Shown piece by piece: positions 41,267-50,439 of a DNA stretch of 64,000 bases (the first letter of the stretch is position 1; each line of letters opens with the position of its first letter). Position numbers and translations under genes: made by a program. The DNA comes from Vibrio taketomensis. Lineage in GTDB: Bacteria; Pseudomonadota; Gammaproteobacteria; Enterobacterales; Vibrionaceae. The notes beneath the pieces were generated by a model. The model saw nothing but the letters and a program-made list of their open reading frames with translations, ran no database searches and was not told the DNA's origin. The stretch lies in assembly GCF_009938165.1 (NCBI RefSeq), contig NZ_AP019650.1, positions 310,001 through 374,000 on the forward strand, in the 5' to 3' direction.

Positions 41267-41902
41267 ATGATCGATATGTCTGTTCTGCCGCTGTACTTAA
41301 CGGCAGTCGTGGCGCTGTTGTTGATTCCCGGCCCAGATATGTTACTTATCGCAAGCTCTAGCATGAGCTACGGCCGACGAGTAGGCTTGTTCGCAAGTTT
41401 AGGTAATGCTACATCAGGTATCATTCTTACGTTTTTGGCCGCGTTAGGTGTTTCCGCTCTGATTGCAATGAGCCCGTTGGCTTTAAAAGCGTTACATCTG
41501 CTTGGCGGAATGTATTTGCTTAAAATGGGATGGGATTGTGTCCGTACTCCAGCTGCCGATGCTCCTCATCTAGAGCAGCAAAATAAAATGGCAGTGACGT
41601 TTTATCAGCGAGCTTTGGTTAGTAACTTGCTAAATCCGAAGGCACTCGTGTTCTTTGTGATGTTTTTGCCGCAGTTTGTCTCAACCAATATTGCTGCATC
41701 ATCGGGTGAACAGATGATGGCATTGGGATTGCTGTTAAATGTACTTGGTTTGATCTTCAATCTGTTATTGGTTGTGTTAGCGGGAACCTTGGGTAAAGGG
41801 CTGCTTGAGAATGCCAAGGTTAGGAATTATCAGCATAAATTTATGGGTGGGATCTTCCTCATCCTTGCAATCTGGATGTTAAGCGCATTTTTTACCGCTT
41901 AG
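41267..41902 (+). CDS. LysE/RhtB-family amino-acid exporter
   Basis: Inner-membrane exporter of 211 residues. ATG 41267 is preferred over the upstream-extended reading from 41171, because MSVLPLYLTAVVALLLIPGP is the normal family N terminus. The signature PGPDMLLIASSSMSYGRRVG and SNLLNPKALVFFVMFLPQF are present. About six helices. It is divergent from the AraC gene, with AzlCD just beyond: three genes pointing to amino-acid efflux. The substrate (homoserine, threonine, lysine, or other) cannot be assigned. Confidence 0.9.
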   Translation: MIDMSVLPLYLTAVVALLLIPGPDMLLIASSSMSYGRRVGLFASLGNATSGIILTFLAALGVSALIAMSPLALKALHLLGGMYLLKMGWDCVRTPAADAPHLEQQNKMAVTFYQRALVSNLLNPKALVFFVMFLPQFVSTNIAASSGEQMMALGLLLNVLGLIFNLLLVVLAGTLGKGLLENAKVRNYQHKFMGGIFLILAIWMLSAFFTA

Positions 41903-41915
41903 TTTGATATAATTT

Positions 41916-41942
41916 AAAAGCCAGCCAAGTGCTGGTTTTTGC
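41916..41942 (+). terminator. LysE gene terminator
   Basis: CCAGC / GCTGG stem flanked by AAAA and TTTTT, 19 bases after the stop. Confidence 0.8.
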
Positions 41943-41987
41943 CTATAAAAATCAAACACTCGATGTGATGCATACAAGGAGCCGTTT

Positions 41988-42407
41988 ATGCAGATCGAAT
42001 TTATTCTGGACCCAGAAGACGCAATTAGAGAGCAGATCCTAACAGGTCTACGACAATACAATTTTCAGTTTTTTCCTCATGATAATAGTCAGAACATCGC
42101 TTGTATTGCACGTAACGAGCATGGTGAATTTTGCGGTGGTCTGTTTGGCGAAATTTATATCAACACCTTGTTTGTTGAGTATTTGTGGGTTGATGAAAGC
42201 AAAAGAGAGGCCGGATTAGGTTCTAGTTTGTTTAAGCGAGTGGAACAAGAAGTCAAAGCGCTAGGTGTGGAAACCGTTTGTTTAGATACGTTTAGCTTTC
42301 AAGCGAGAGAGTTTTATATTAAGCAAGGATTTAAAGAAGTCGGTCGGTTTACGAATTTCCCTATGCCTGGTGTTGATAAAATCTTCCTACAAAAGCAGTT
42401 TGATTGA
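41988..42407 (+). CDS. GNAT-family N-acetyltransferase
   Basis: Cytoplasmic acetyltransferase of 139 residues. The acetyl-CoA stretch is EAGLGSSLFKRVEQEV (Q/R-x-x-G-x-G/A-like), after YLWVDESKR, and followed by TVCLDTFSFQAREFYIKQGF. AAGGAG precedes the ATG. Substrate unknown: small molecule or protein amine. Confidence 0.88.
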   Translation: MQIEFILDPEDAIREQILTGLRQYNFQFFPHDNSQNIACIARNEHGEFCGGLFGEIYINTLFVEYLWVDESKREAGLGSSLFKRVEQEVKALGVETVCLDTFSFQAREFYIKQGFKEVGRFTNFPMPGVDKIFLQKQFD

Positions 42408-42426
42408 GCGTCACTACTTCAAAGAT

Positions 42427-42453
42427 TGCGGCTTAGCTAGCTGCTAAGCCGCA
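42427..42453. terminator. Hairpin between GNAT and phosphohexomutase genes
   Basis: Perfect 11-bp stem TGCGGCTTAGC / GCTAAGCCGCA with TAGCT loop between converging genes. The T tract is weak, so termination is probable rather than certain. Confidence 0.7.
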
Positions 42454-42476
42454 TTGTTGCTCATCTCAGTGATAAT

Positions 42477-44180
42477 TTACAAGGTATGTTGATGCTCTGC
42501 GATCAACATATCCATCGCCAGTTCAGCTTGTTCTTGAACCGCTGCGAAGTCTTGTGAATCATCAAAAGCTTCACGAAGTTCATAATAACATTTGAGTTTT
42601 GGCTCAGTACCTGATGGACGAACGATAACCCGCGCGTCACCTGCTAAGTGATAAATCAACACATCACTTGAAGGCAAATCAATCGGTTGGCTACTGCCAT
42701 CGGCGAAGCTATGTATTTGAGTTTTCAAGTCTTCAATGCTTTCGATTTGTCGTCCGGCAATGGAGGTTGGTGGGTTAGCACGTAGTTTTTCTCCAATAGG
42801 AGGGGTATCCGGTGCAAGTGCAATGCTACGTTGAGCGTTTACATACACGCCATGTTGACGGTAAATCGCTTCCAATTGATCCCAAATCGTTTTGCCTTGC
42901 GCGCGCAAGGCTGCAGTTAACTGTGCAAATGCCACTAATGCCGACAAACCATCTTTATCCCACACATTGCTCCCAATGGTGTACCCAAGTGCTTCTTCAT
43001 AGGCGAACAAGAATTGATGTTGTGCATCCTGCTTTTGCATTGCGACATTCGTTAACCATTTGAAACCTGTTAAGGTTTGAAAGTAGCTAGCTGAATATGA
43101 CTCAGCAATTCGTTTGAGTAGGCTTGAAGAAACAATTGTATTACCAACTAACTGTTTACTCGCATCGCTATTCGCGAGTAGATAGTCACCAAAAAGCGCT
43201 CCAACTTGATCGCCTGACAACATTTGGTATTCACCGTCTGCTTTTCTCACTGCGGCGGCAAAGCGGTCGGCATCAGGATCGTTAGCACAAGCGATATCTG
43301 CGTTGTGCTGCTTTGCTAATGCAATAACCTTGTCCATCGCCCCTGCTTCTTCAGGGTTTGGAAAGGCGACGGTAGGGAAAGTCCCATCGGGTTCTCTTTG
43401 ATCTTTTACACTGTAAACTTGATCAAATCCGGCGTCGGCGAGTAGCGTTTCTGCCATACGCGCTCCCACGCCATGCATTGCCGTGTATGAGATAGTAATA
43501 CCGTTCGGTTGCGTGTGATTAGACAGCAAAGGACTGTTATTGATTGAATCTCTATATGATTGATAATAATCATCTTTCAGCCAAATTAGTCGACCGAGCG
43601 CGACGGCTTCTTCAACACAAATGAGCTCAAGAGGCGACTCCGCTGCAACATCAATCTGATGAGCAATGCCGGCATCGTGCGGAGGAATGATCTGAGCTCC
43701 GTTCTCCCAGTACACTTTAAAGCCATTATATTCTGGAGGGTTATGGCTAGCGGTGACGACGACACCTGCTACCGTATTTAACGTTTTAATCCCAAACGCA
43801 ACAATCGGTGTTGCTGCAACATCGTGAGTTAGATAGACGGTGAAGCCTTGTGCAGCTAATACTGCAGCTGTATCGTGGGCAAACTGTTTCGAATCCAGTC
43901 TTCCATCGTAACCGATCACTACTCCTCGTTCTTTCGCGTCATCGAATTGGTGCAATAAATATTGCCCTAAACCGGTAGCAGTTTGTTGAATGACAAGTCG
44001 ATTCATTCGATTGGGTCCACAACCGACTTTACCGCGCAAGCCAGCGGTACCAAATTCAAGTCGACTGCGAAAACGGTCCTCAAGCTCAGTAGTGTTATTT
44101 TCCGCCATTAAGCGTTGTAGCTCCTCGCGAGTTCGAGGATCGGGATCTTTGGCTAACCATTGGGTAATTTTTTCGTTCAT
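42477..44180 (-). CDS. Alpha-D-phosphohexomutase (phosphoglucomutase/phosphomannomutase)
   Basis: Cytoplasmic mutase of 567 residues, of the long PgcA/PGM2-like group. The phosphoserine loop is VVTASHNPPEYNGFKV, the metal loop is ANDPDADRFAAAVR, the sugar-binding loop is FAYEEALGYTIGS, and the phosphate-binding loop is VRPSGTEPKLKCYYE. All catalytic regions are intact. It interconverts hexose or pentose 1- and 6-phosphates. Monocistronic; its promoter lies in the gap shared with the oxidase operon. Confidence 0.93.
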   Translation of the reverse strand: MNEKITQWLAKDPDPRTREELQRLMAENNTTELEDRFRSRLEFGTAGLRGKVGCGPNRMNRLVIQQTATGLGQYLLHQFDDAKERGVVIGYDGRLDSKQFAHDTAAVLAAQGFTVYLTHDVAATPIVAFGIKTLNTVAGVVVTASHNPPEYNGFKVYWENGAQIIPPHDAGIAHQIDVAAESPLELICVEEAVALGRLIWLKDDYYQSYRDSINNSPLLSNHTQPNGITISYTAMHGVGARMAETLLADAGFDQVYSVKDQREPDGTFPTVAFPNPEEAGAMDKVIALAKQHNADIACANDPDADRFAAAVRKADGEYQMLSGDQVGALFGDYLLANSDASKQLVGNTIVSSSLLKRIAESYSASYFQTLTGFKWLTNVAMQKQDAQHQFLFAYEEALGYTIGSNVWDKDGLSALVAFAQLTAALRAQGKTIWDQLEAIYRQHGVYVNAQRSIALAPDTPPIGEKLRANPPTSIAGRQIESIEDLKTQIHSFADGSSQPIDLPSSDVLIYHLAGDARVIVRPSGTEPKLKCYYELREAFDDSQDFAAVQEQAELAMDMLIAEHQHTL

Positions 44181-44530
44181 TTTGATTCCCTTTGTCTTGA
44201 GTCATGCATCATGCTAAGTGATAGTAATTATCAATAGCGAGAACGCAATCGCTAAACTGATTTGTTTTTCCATTACTTGCACATTTTCATATCGCTAACT
44301 AGCCTTAATTAACATAAATATAACATTTATCATGGATTTTAGATTAGTTCATCCAAACGGAGTTTTTAGTACGTCTTTTAATATTGGTCGGCTGGAAGAC
44401 TTCTGCAAGGCGCGCAAGGATTGCACGGTGTGCACAACGGAAGTGATGTGATATCGAGTGTTCTGCGTAAAAACGATAAACCCCTAGTTTTTCGCTCTGT
44501 AAAAGGAGCAGAGGCAAAAGGAGTAATCTT
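44181..44530. other. Divergent control region between phosphohexomutase and oxidase operon
   Basis: 350 bp with no gene. It holds the leftward mutase promoter and the rightward cox promoter. Near the right end AAAAGGAG occurs twice; the second copy (44516-44523) is spaced seven bases from a TTG and serves as ribosome site for coxB. Confidence 0.6.
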
Positions 44531-45697
44531 TTGAAGAGAATACCAACCCTGCTGCTGCGAACAATGGAAGTGATTGCTGCAACTTGGGCAACAAGCTCAC
44601 CAGCTCAAGAAAATGCTCTCAACATGACGCAAGGTGTCACTCAAATCAGCCAAGAAGTCTACGATTTGCACATGCTCATCTTTTACATCTGTTGTGCCAT
44701 TGCTTTTGTTGTGTTTGGCGCGATGTTTTATTCAATTTACAAGCATCGAAAATCCAAAGGGGCGGTCGCTGCGCACTTTCACGAGAGCACCAAAGTAGAA
44801 ATCATTTGGACGGTCATACCGATCATCATTCTCGTCGCCATGGCAATCCCTGCAACCAAAACCCTGATTGCCATGGAAGATACCTCCCAATCGGACTTGA
44901 CCATTAAAGTGACAGGCTCTCAGTGGAAGTGGCACTACAGCTATTTTGACCAAGAGATTGAGTTTTACAGCCTACTCGCGACATCACAAAACCAAATCGA
45001 CGGGGTTGAAGCGAAGGGGGCGCACTACTTATTGGAAGTCGATAATCCTCTCGTATTGCCAATCAACCGAAAAGTTCGCTTCCTACTGACGTCTGATGAC
45101 GTGATTCACTCTTGGTGGGTGCCAGACTTTGCCGTTAAGAAAGACACGATTCCCGGTTTTATCAACGAAGCTTGGACGAAAATTGATGAGCCGGGCATCT
45201 ATCGTGGGCAATGTGCGGAGCTTTGTGGCCGAGCACACGGCTTCATGCCTATCGTGGTACATGCCATGACTGAAAGTGATTATGAAAGTTGGGTATCAGA
45301 GAAACAAGCGGAGTTAGCCTTGGCAAAAGAGCAAGCTCAAGCGGCTTTGAGTAGTGTATTGAACCTTGAAGAGTCGATGCAAATTGGGGAGCAAATCTAC
45401 ACTGATCGCTGTGCAGTCTGCCATCAAGCGAATGGCCAAGGTATTCCAGGGGCATTCCCTGCCATCGCAGGGAGTGCGGTTGCTACTGGTAATGTGGATG
45501 AGCACATTGACATCATTGTTAATGGTCGCGCAGGTACGGCAATGCAAGCTTTTGCTAACCAGTTAACAGAACAGGAGATCGCTGCCGTCATTACTTACCA
45601 ACGAAACGGTTTCGGCAATGACACTGGCGATGTTGTTCAAGCATCTGATATTAACCAATACACTTCGCAAGATCAGACTACGGAGGAAGAACTATGA
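44531..45697 (+). CDS. coxB: Cytochrome c oxidase subunit II with fused cytochrome c domain
   Basis: Membrane subunit of 388 residues that takes electrons through CuA. A cleavable leader is followed by two helices at about 48-70 and 90-112. The CuA site is CAELCGRAHGFM, with an upstream HSWWVPDF histidine. From about residue 285 a class I cytochrome c domain is fused, with the heme motif CAVCH and a later methionine in GTAMQAF, making it a caa3-type subunit. The TTG start is supported by AAAAGGAG at good spacing. The stop overlaps the coxA ATG as ATGA. First gene of the oxidase operon. Confidence 0.95.
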   Translation: MKRIPTLLLRTMEVIAATWATSSPAQENALNMTQGVTQISQEVYDLHMLIFYICCAIAFVVFGAMFYSIYKHRKSKGAVAAHFHESTKVEIIWTVIPIIILVAMAIPATKTLIAMEDTSQSDLTIKVTGSQWKWHYSYFDQEIEFYSLLATSQNQIDGVEAKGAHYLLEVDNPLVLPINRKVRFLLTSDDVIHSWWVPDFAVKKDTIPGFINEAWTKIDEPGIYRGQCAELCGRAHGFMPIVVHAMTESDYESWVSEKQAELALAKEQAQAALSSVLNLEESMQIGEQIYTDRCAVCHQANGQGIPGAFPAIAGSAVATGNVDEHIDIIVNGRAGTAMQAFANQLTEQEIAAVITYQRNGFGNDTGDVVQASDINQYTSQDQTTEEEL

Positions 45698-47331
45698 AGC
45701 CTTCAACTCCCGAGAACCAAAAATCCGCTCCGTTAGCTGATGCTGAAATGACGCGCGCAAACACCACTATGGCCTTAGAGGATGATCATCATGCCCCTCA
45801 AGGCTGGACTCGCTGGCTCTACTCTACTAATCATAAAGATATTGGGACGCTATACCTGTGGTTCAGCTTTATCATGTTTTTGACCGGCGGTGCGATGGCG
45901 ATGATTATTCGCGCTGAGTTGTTCCAGCCTGGTTTGCAATTGGTCGATCCTCAGTTCTTTAACCAAATGACAACGGTACATGGGTTGATCATGGTGTTTG
46001 GCGCGGTAATGCCTGCCTTTACTGGCTTGGCCAACTGGATGATACCAATGATGATTGGTGCGCCGGATATGGCTCTGCCGAGGATGAACAATCTGAGTTT
46101 CTGGATCTTGCCTTTTGCTTTCGCGATTTTAATTGCATCGCTATTTACTGAAGGAGGGGGGCCAGATTTTGGCTGGACATTCTATGCGCCTTTATCGACG
46201 ACTTATGGCCCTGACAGCACAGCTTTATTTGTGTTCTCAGTGCATATTATGGGGATCAGTTCGATCATGGGCGCGATCAACGTTATCGTTACGATTGTGA
46301 ATATGCGCGCGCCGGGCATGACGTGGTTCAAACTGCCAATGTTTGTCTGGACTTGGCTGATCACCGCATTCCTACTGATAGCCGTAATGCCAGTATTGGC
46401 TGGTGCGGTAACGATGGTATTAACCGATAAATACTTTGGTACCTCTTTCTTCGACGCCGCTGGTGGTGGTGATCCTGTGATGTTTCAGCACATTTTCTGG
46501 TTCTTCGGTCATCCAGAGGTGTACATCATGATCCTGCCATCTTTTGGTATCGTTTCAGCAATCATCCCGGCATTTAGCGGCAAGAAACTCTTTGGTTATC
46601 ACTCCATGGTTTATGCGACTTGTAGTATTGCACTGCTGTCATTCCTTGTGTGGGCTCACCATATGTTCACTACAGGTATGCCGGTTTTCGCTGAGTTGTT
46701 CTTTATGTACTGTACCATGCTCATTGCGGTGCCAACGGGTGTGAAGGTGTTCAACTGGGTGGCGACAATGTGGCGTGGGGCAATGACTTTTGAAACCCCA
46801 ATGCTGTTTGCGATTGCGTTTATTGTGCTTTTCACTATCGGTGGATTCTCAGGGTTAATGTTGGCTATTGTTCCCGCTGATTTCCAATATCACGATACCT
46901 ATTTTGTGGTCGCCCATTTCCACTATGTTTTAGTCTCTGGTGCGGTTTTCTCAATAATGGCCGCTGCCTATTATTGGTTACCGAAATGGACAGGGCATAT
47001 GTATGACCAGAGACTCAGCTTATGGCACTTCTGGTGCTCAATCATTTCGGTCAACGTTCTGTTTTTCCCAATGCACTTTCTCGGTTTGGCGGGAATGCCA
47101 CGTCGTATCCCAGATTATGCGATTCAATTTGCTGACATCAACCAGATAGTGTCAATCGGCGGCTTTGCCTTTGGTTTGTCGCAATTGATTTTCCTTTGGT
47201 TAGTGATCAAATGCATTCGCGGTGGAGAAAAAGCTGTGGCGAAACCTTGGGAGAGAGCCGAAGGGTTAGAGTGGACGGTACCGAGCCCCGCACCGCATCA
47301 TACGTTTGAAACACCGCCGAAAGTGGATTGA
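45694..47331 (+). CDS. coxA: Cytochrome c oxidase subunit I
   Basis: Catalytic subunit of 545 residues with twelve helices holding heme a, heme a3 and CuB. Conserved motifs are the HPEVYIMILP segment with the crosslinked His-Tyr, HHMFTTGMPV, IAVPTGVKVFNWVATMWRG (K-channel lysine region), and HFHYVLVSGAVFSIMAA. It fits the A-type heme-copper oxidases. The ATG overlaps coxB. It pumps protons while reducing oxygen with electrons from cytochrome c. Confidence 0.97.
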   Translation: MKPSTPENQKSAPLADAEMTRANTTMALEDDHHAPQGWTRWLYSTNHKDIGTLYLWFSFIMFLTGGAMAMIIRAELFQPGLQLVDPQFFNQMTTVHGLIMVFGAVMPAFTGLANWMIPMMIGAPDMALPRMNNLSFWILPFAFAILIASLFTEGGGPDFGWTFYAPLSTTYGPDSTALFVFSVHIMGISSIMGAINVIVTIVNMRAPGMTWFKLPMFVWTWLITAFLLIAVMPVLAGAVTMVLTDKYFGTSFFDAAGGGDPVMFQHIFWFFGHPEVYIMILPSFGIVSAIIPAFSGKKLFGYHSMVYATCSIALLSFLVWAHHMFTTGMPVFAELFFMYCTMLIAVPTGVKVFNWVATMWRGAMTFETPMLFAIAFIVLFTIGGFSGLMLAIVPADFQYHDTYFVVAHFHYVLVSGAVFSIMAAAYYWLPKWTGHMYDQRLSLWHFWCSIISVNVLFFPMHFLGLAGMPRRIPDYAIQFADINQIVSIGGFAFGLSQLIFLWLVIKCIRGGEKAVAKPWERAEGLEWTVPSPAPHHTFETPPKVD

Positions 47332-47341
47332 GGGAAGTGTT

Positions 47342-47959
47342 ATGCCAGATCCTCAAGCTACGAATTCTTCAAGACGCCAAGCCAATAGATCATTAGTTAT
47401 CAAGCTGTTGGGGGCGACGGTGGCGATGTTTGGCTTTGGTTTTGCGCTTGTGCCTATCTACGACATTATGTGTGATGCTTTGGGTATCAATGGCAAAACC
47501 AACAGTGAGGCCGTTGAGGCTCCAACCGCGTTAACGGCTGACATTTCACGAACGATTAAAGTTGAGTTTATTGCTCATATTAACCCGAACATGCCATGGG
47601 ATTTCAAACCTCAAGTATCCTCAATGGAGGTTCATCCCGGAGAGGTGATTCAGACTGCTTATCTGGCGCAAAATCGAGCGTCTCATACCATTGTCGGGCA
47701 AGCTGTACCATCGGTTTCACCAGGCTTGGGGGCGAGCTATTTTAACAAAGTCGAGTGTTTCTGTTTTAATAAACAGCCTCTTGATGGAAACAGCCAGACG
47801 GAAATGCCGTTGATTTTCTACATTGAGCGCGATATTCCCGAATCGATTCATACTTTGACGCTGTCCTACACCTTGTACGACATCACTGATAAGTCTGATC
47901 CCTCAACTGCAAGTGCCAAGGCGAGCACGCCAAACCAATTGCAAGGAGCTACCCAATGA
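47342..47959 (+). CDS. cox11: CuB assembly protein Cox11/CtaG
   Basis: Copper-delivery factor of 205 residues. The start is ATG 47342 (MPDPQATNSSRRQANRSLV); an upstream-extended reading overlaps coxA and is unlikely. One membrane helix lies near residues 20-42. The copper-binding cysteines are in VECFCFNKQPLDG. It loads CuB into subunit I from the periplasmic side. The stop overlaps the coxC ATG as ATGA. Confidence 0.95.
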   Translation: MPDPQATNSSRRQANRSLVIKLLGATVAMFGFGFALVPIYDIMCDALGINGKTNSEAVEAPTALTADISRTIKVEFIAHINPNMPWDFKPQVSSMEVHPGEVIQTAYLAQNRASHTIVGQAVPSVSPGLGASYFNKVECFCFNKQPLDGNSQTEMPLIFYIERDIPESIHTLTLSYTLYDITDKSDPSTASAKASTPNQLQGATQ

Positions 47960-48840
47960 GTTCAAAACCCCAGTCATATTATGTTCCTGCCCAAAGCAGC
48001 TGGCCAATCGTGGGTGCTATTGCGCTCTTTCTTGTCGCTGTTGGTGCGGGTTTGACGGTGCAAACCATGGCGGAGGGCGGGAGTGCCAGTGTTTTTTCTA
48101 AAGTGGTGCTAGCGGCGGGTTTTTTGTTTTTGCTCTATATGCTTGCTGGCTGGCTTTCAAACGTTGTTCATGAGTCGATGAGCGGTCTCTATTCCGAGCA
48201 AATTGCTCGCTCTTTTCGTCAAGGGATGAGTTGGTTTATTTTTTCTGAAGTGATGTTCTTTGGAGCATTCTTCGGTGCGCTATTTTACGCGCGAATGATT
48301 TCAGTGCCGTGGCTTGGTGGTGCTGACAACAATGCGATGACCCATGAAGTGTTGTGGCCTGCCTTTGAAGCGATTTGGCCTTTGACAACCACGCCTGACG
48401 GGCAAACGACAACGGCGATGGGCTGGCAAGGGATACCGCTACACAACACCATTATTTTGCTGCTGTCATCCATCACCCTGCATATGGCGCACGTCAGTTT
48501 AGAGAAAAATCGCCGTATGGCGCTGATTGTATGGCTCGAAATTACCATCGTACTAGCGGCGTTCTTCCTGTTTTATCAGGGTGTGGAGTACATTCACGCA
48601 TACAGAGATCTCGATTTAACCCTGCAATCGGGCGTTTACGGCAATACGTTCTTCATGCTCACCGGATTTCATGGCCTGCATGTGTTGCTTGGGTCAATAT
48701 TCCTTATCGTACTGTTGGGTCGAATAGCGAAAGACCACTTTACGCCGAAAGATCATTTCGCTTTCCAGGCGGGGAGTTGGTATTGGCACTTTGTTGACGT
48801 GGTGTGGTTGTGCTTGTTTGTGTTCGTTTATGTGTTGTGA
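47956..48840 (+). CDS. coxC: Cytochrome c oxidase subunit III
   Basis: Membrane subunit of 294 residues with seven helices, longer than the shortest bacterial forms. Motifs are SEVMFFGAFFGALFYAR, MLTGFHGLHVLLGSIFLI and WYWHFVDVVWLCLFVFVYV at the end. It stabilises the catalytic core. Last of the structural genes before the convergent DUF2909 gene. Confidence 0.96.
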   Translation: MSSKPQSYYVPAQSSWPIVGAIALFLVAVGAGLTVQTMAEGGSASVFSKVVLAAGFLFLLYMLAGWLSNVVHESMSGLYSEQIARSFRQGMSWFIFSEVMFFGAFFGALFYARMISVPWLGGADNNAMTHEVLWPAFEAIWPLTTTPDGQTTTAMGWQGIPLHNTIILLLSSITLHMAHVSLEKNRRMALIVWLEITIVLAAFFLFYQGVEYIHAYRDLDLTLQSGVYGNTFFMLTGFHGLHVLLGSIFLIVLLGRIAKDHFTPKDHFAFQAGSWYWHFVDVVWLCLFVFVYVL

Positions 48841-48885
48841 CAGGGATTATCACGGAAAGATAAAGGATTAGGATTGGAACTGAGG

Positions 48886-48915
48886 TTACTGAGGGGAGAA
48901 CAAAGCCCTCAGTAA
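48886..48915. terminator. Hairpin between coxC and DUF2909 genes
   Basis: TTACTGAGGG / CCCTCAGTAA perfect 10-bp arms around a 10-base loop, reaching into the end of the converging small gene. No T run follows, so it is a weak or attenuating terminator. Confidence 0.55.
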
Positions 48916-49148
48916 GGACGTGAGTTGGGGTCGATAAAGCCACTGAGTAGCGCAACAATCATCAAAATAACCGCTAGGGCGGACAACACAACTCGACGGC
49001 CAAGGTAGTGGCTCATTGGAGGTTGCGAAGAATCTTTATCATCTTCGGTATCATTTGGACCTTTTACCATTTCGATCATGGCTTTAGCGAGATTAGCAAT
49101 GATGAATAGCAGTAGTAAAACCAACAACAACTTGAAGAAGAAAACCAT
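48909..49148 (-). CDS. DUF2909-family small membrane protein
   Basis: Protein of 79 residues from ATG 49148 (FFFKLLLVLLLLFIIANLAK). It has two hydrophobic helices (about 3-20 and 56-74) with an acidic linker GPNDTEDDKDSS. A protein of this type often sits between coxC and surf1 in gamma-proteobacterial oxidase clusters, on the opposite strand. Function unknown. Its 5' end overlaps the possible starts of the SURF1 gene. Confidence 0.82.
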   Translation of the reverse strand: MVFFFKLLLVLLLLFIIANLAKAMIEMVKGPNDTEDDKDSSQPPMSHYLGRRVVLSALAVILMIVALLSGFIDPNSRPY

Positions 49149-49884
49149 AGTATCGTCCTTTAGCGAAGTAAGTAAGCAACCACTTTTTTGGCTAGCTCTG
49201 ATATTAACCTTGGTTGCTATTTCGATATTGGTCAACCTTGGATTCTGGCAATTAAGTCGAGCAGATGAAAAACAACACATTGAGAATCAGCTACAATTAA
49301 ATCAACAACATAGTCGTTTATCGATTGATCAGGTCAAATTTGACATTGCAAATGAAATCATAGGCTTAAAAGTGACGGCCGTATTGACCCCAATTACAGG
49401 TCGTTACGTGTTGTTAGACAATCAAACCTATCAGGGCAACGTGGGCTATCTAGCACTACAACTTATGCAAACCCCGCAAGGCAAAAATGTCCTTTTGGAA
49501 CGAGGGTTTGTCAAAGGTACAGTTTCACGAGACCAGTTACCTTTGGTGGATTGGCTAAAAGAGACCTACCAAGGAGATGGCCGGCTCTATGCTCGATCAA
49601 GTAATCCGCTTAGCCATGGATTGATGCTTGAAGAAACCACGCCAAGTCGTATTCAAAATCTGAATTTGGCTGAATTAGGTGAGTACTGGAATGAGGACAT
49701 TGAGCCTTTTGTGTTTCAGCCATTGCAAGCGAATTGGCGCTATTTACAACCATGGCAGCCAATACCGCTAAGTTCGAGCAAGCATATGGGGTATGCCGTG
49801 CAATGGTTCGCAATGGCGTTAGCGCTGGCAATTGTCGCGCTGGTTTGGTTAGCAAAAGCCATCAAGACTAAGGAGAGTCTATGA
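49078..49884 (+). CDS. SURF1-family oxidase assembly protein
   Basis: Heme a insertion factor for the oxidase, up to 268 residues. Two helices flank a periplasmic domain (FWLALILTLVAISILVNLGF at the N terminus, YAVQWFAMALALAIVALVWL at the C terminus). Conserved stretches are GFWQLSRADEK, LLDNQTYQGNVGY and LLERGFVKG. The start is unsettled: ATG 49078, 49099, 49102 or TTG 49132 are available, all overlapping the opposite DUF2909 gene. The core from about 49190 is secure. The stop overlaps the next ATG. Confidence 0.92.
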   Translation: MALARLAMMNSSSKTNNNLKKKTIVSSFSEVSKQPLFWLALILTLVAISILVNLGFWQLSRADEKQHIENQLQLNQQHSRLSIDQVKFDIANEIIGLKVTAVLTPITGRYVLLDNQTYQGNVGYLALQLMQTPQGKNVLLERGFVKGTVSRDQLPLVDWLKETYQGDGRLYARSSNPLSHGLMLEETTPSRIQNLNLAELGEYWNEDIEPFVFQPLQANWRYLQPWQPIPLSSSKHMGYAVQWFAMALALAIVALVWLAKAIKTKESL

Positions 49885-50429
49885 CTAATTCGTTAACTCG
49901 AAGTCGTTTTAAGCTGGTCGCACTGATTTTGGTATTCGCCCTGCCGGCAATCTTGGCTAAAGTGGTACTTTCTCAGCATTGGTACAACTCGGGCGTGACC
50001 AATAAAGGCGACTTGATCACTCCAACCCAGCATCTCCAATCTTTTGGCCTTGATAATCCTTATCAAAACTCACAATGGCAACTAGGCTACGTGCTGCCCG
50101 AACAATGCGATGTTTTGTGTCAATCTCAATTGCACTATCTTCAGCAGAGCCATCTTGCCCTTGGTAAGTACCAACAACGTGTAATGCCAGTGGTTTTGGT
50201 TGATCAGCAGAGCGACCGAAGTGCACTTAAAGATATGGACTTCGCCATTCTCGAGGTCAACAATGCGTTCACACAAGTGGTTCAGGATCATGAGTATGTA
50301 ATTGTCGACCCCTTAGGCCAGCTAGTCATGCGTTATCCTCAAGTTCAATCTCAAGATCAACTGGTTCAGCAAAGCAAAGGTTTGTTAGCGGATTTGCGTA
50401 AATTGCTCAAATTATCGCGCGTGGGTTAG
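49881..50429 (+). CDS. Sco-like membrane protein of the oxidase cluster
   Basis: Protein of 182 residues with an N-terminal membrane anchor at about 10-30 and a thioredoxin-like extracytoplasmic domain. Two features resemble the copper chaperone Sco: C76-x3-C80 in PEQCDVLCQSQL, and H137 in QDHEYVIVDPLG, the place of the Sco copper-ligand histidine. Overall similarity to Sco is weak and the CP residue pair of Sco is missing. It overlaps SURF1 by four bases and precedes ctaA. I read it as a diverged Sco or thiol factor that helps CuA assembly; this is inference from motif and place. Confidence 0.75.
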   Translation: MTNSLTRSRFKLVALILVFALPAILAKVVLSQHWYNSGVTNKGDLITPTQHLQSFGLDNPYQNSQWQLGYVLPEQCDVLCQSQLHYLQQSHLALGKYQQRVMPVVLVDQQSDRSALKDMDFAILEVNNAFTQVVQDHEYVIVDPLGQLVMRYPQVQSQDQLVQQSKGLLADLRKLLKLSRVG

Positions 50430-50439
50430 GGAGATTGAT

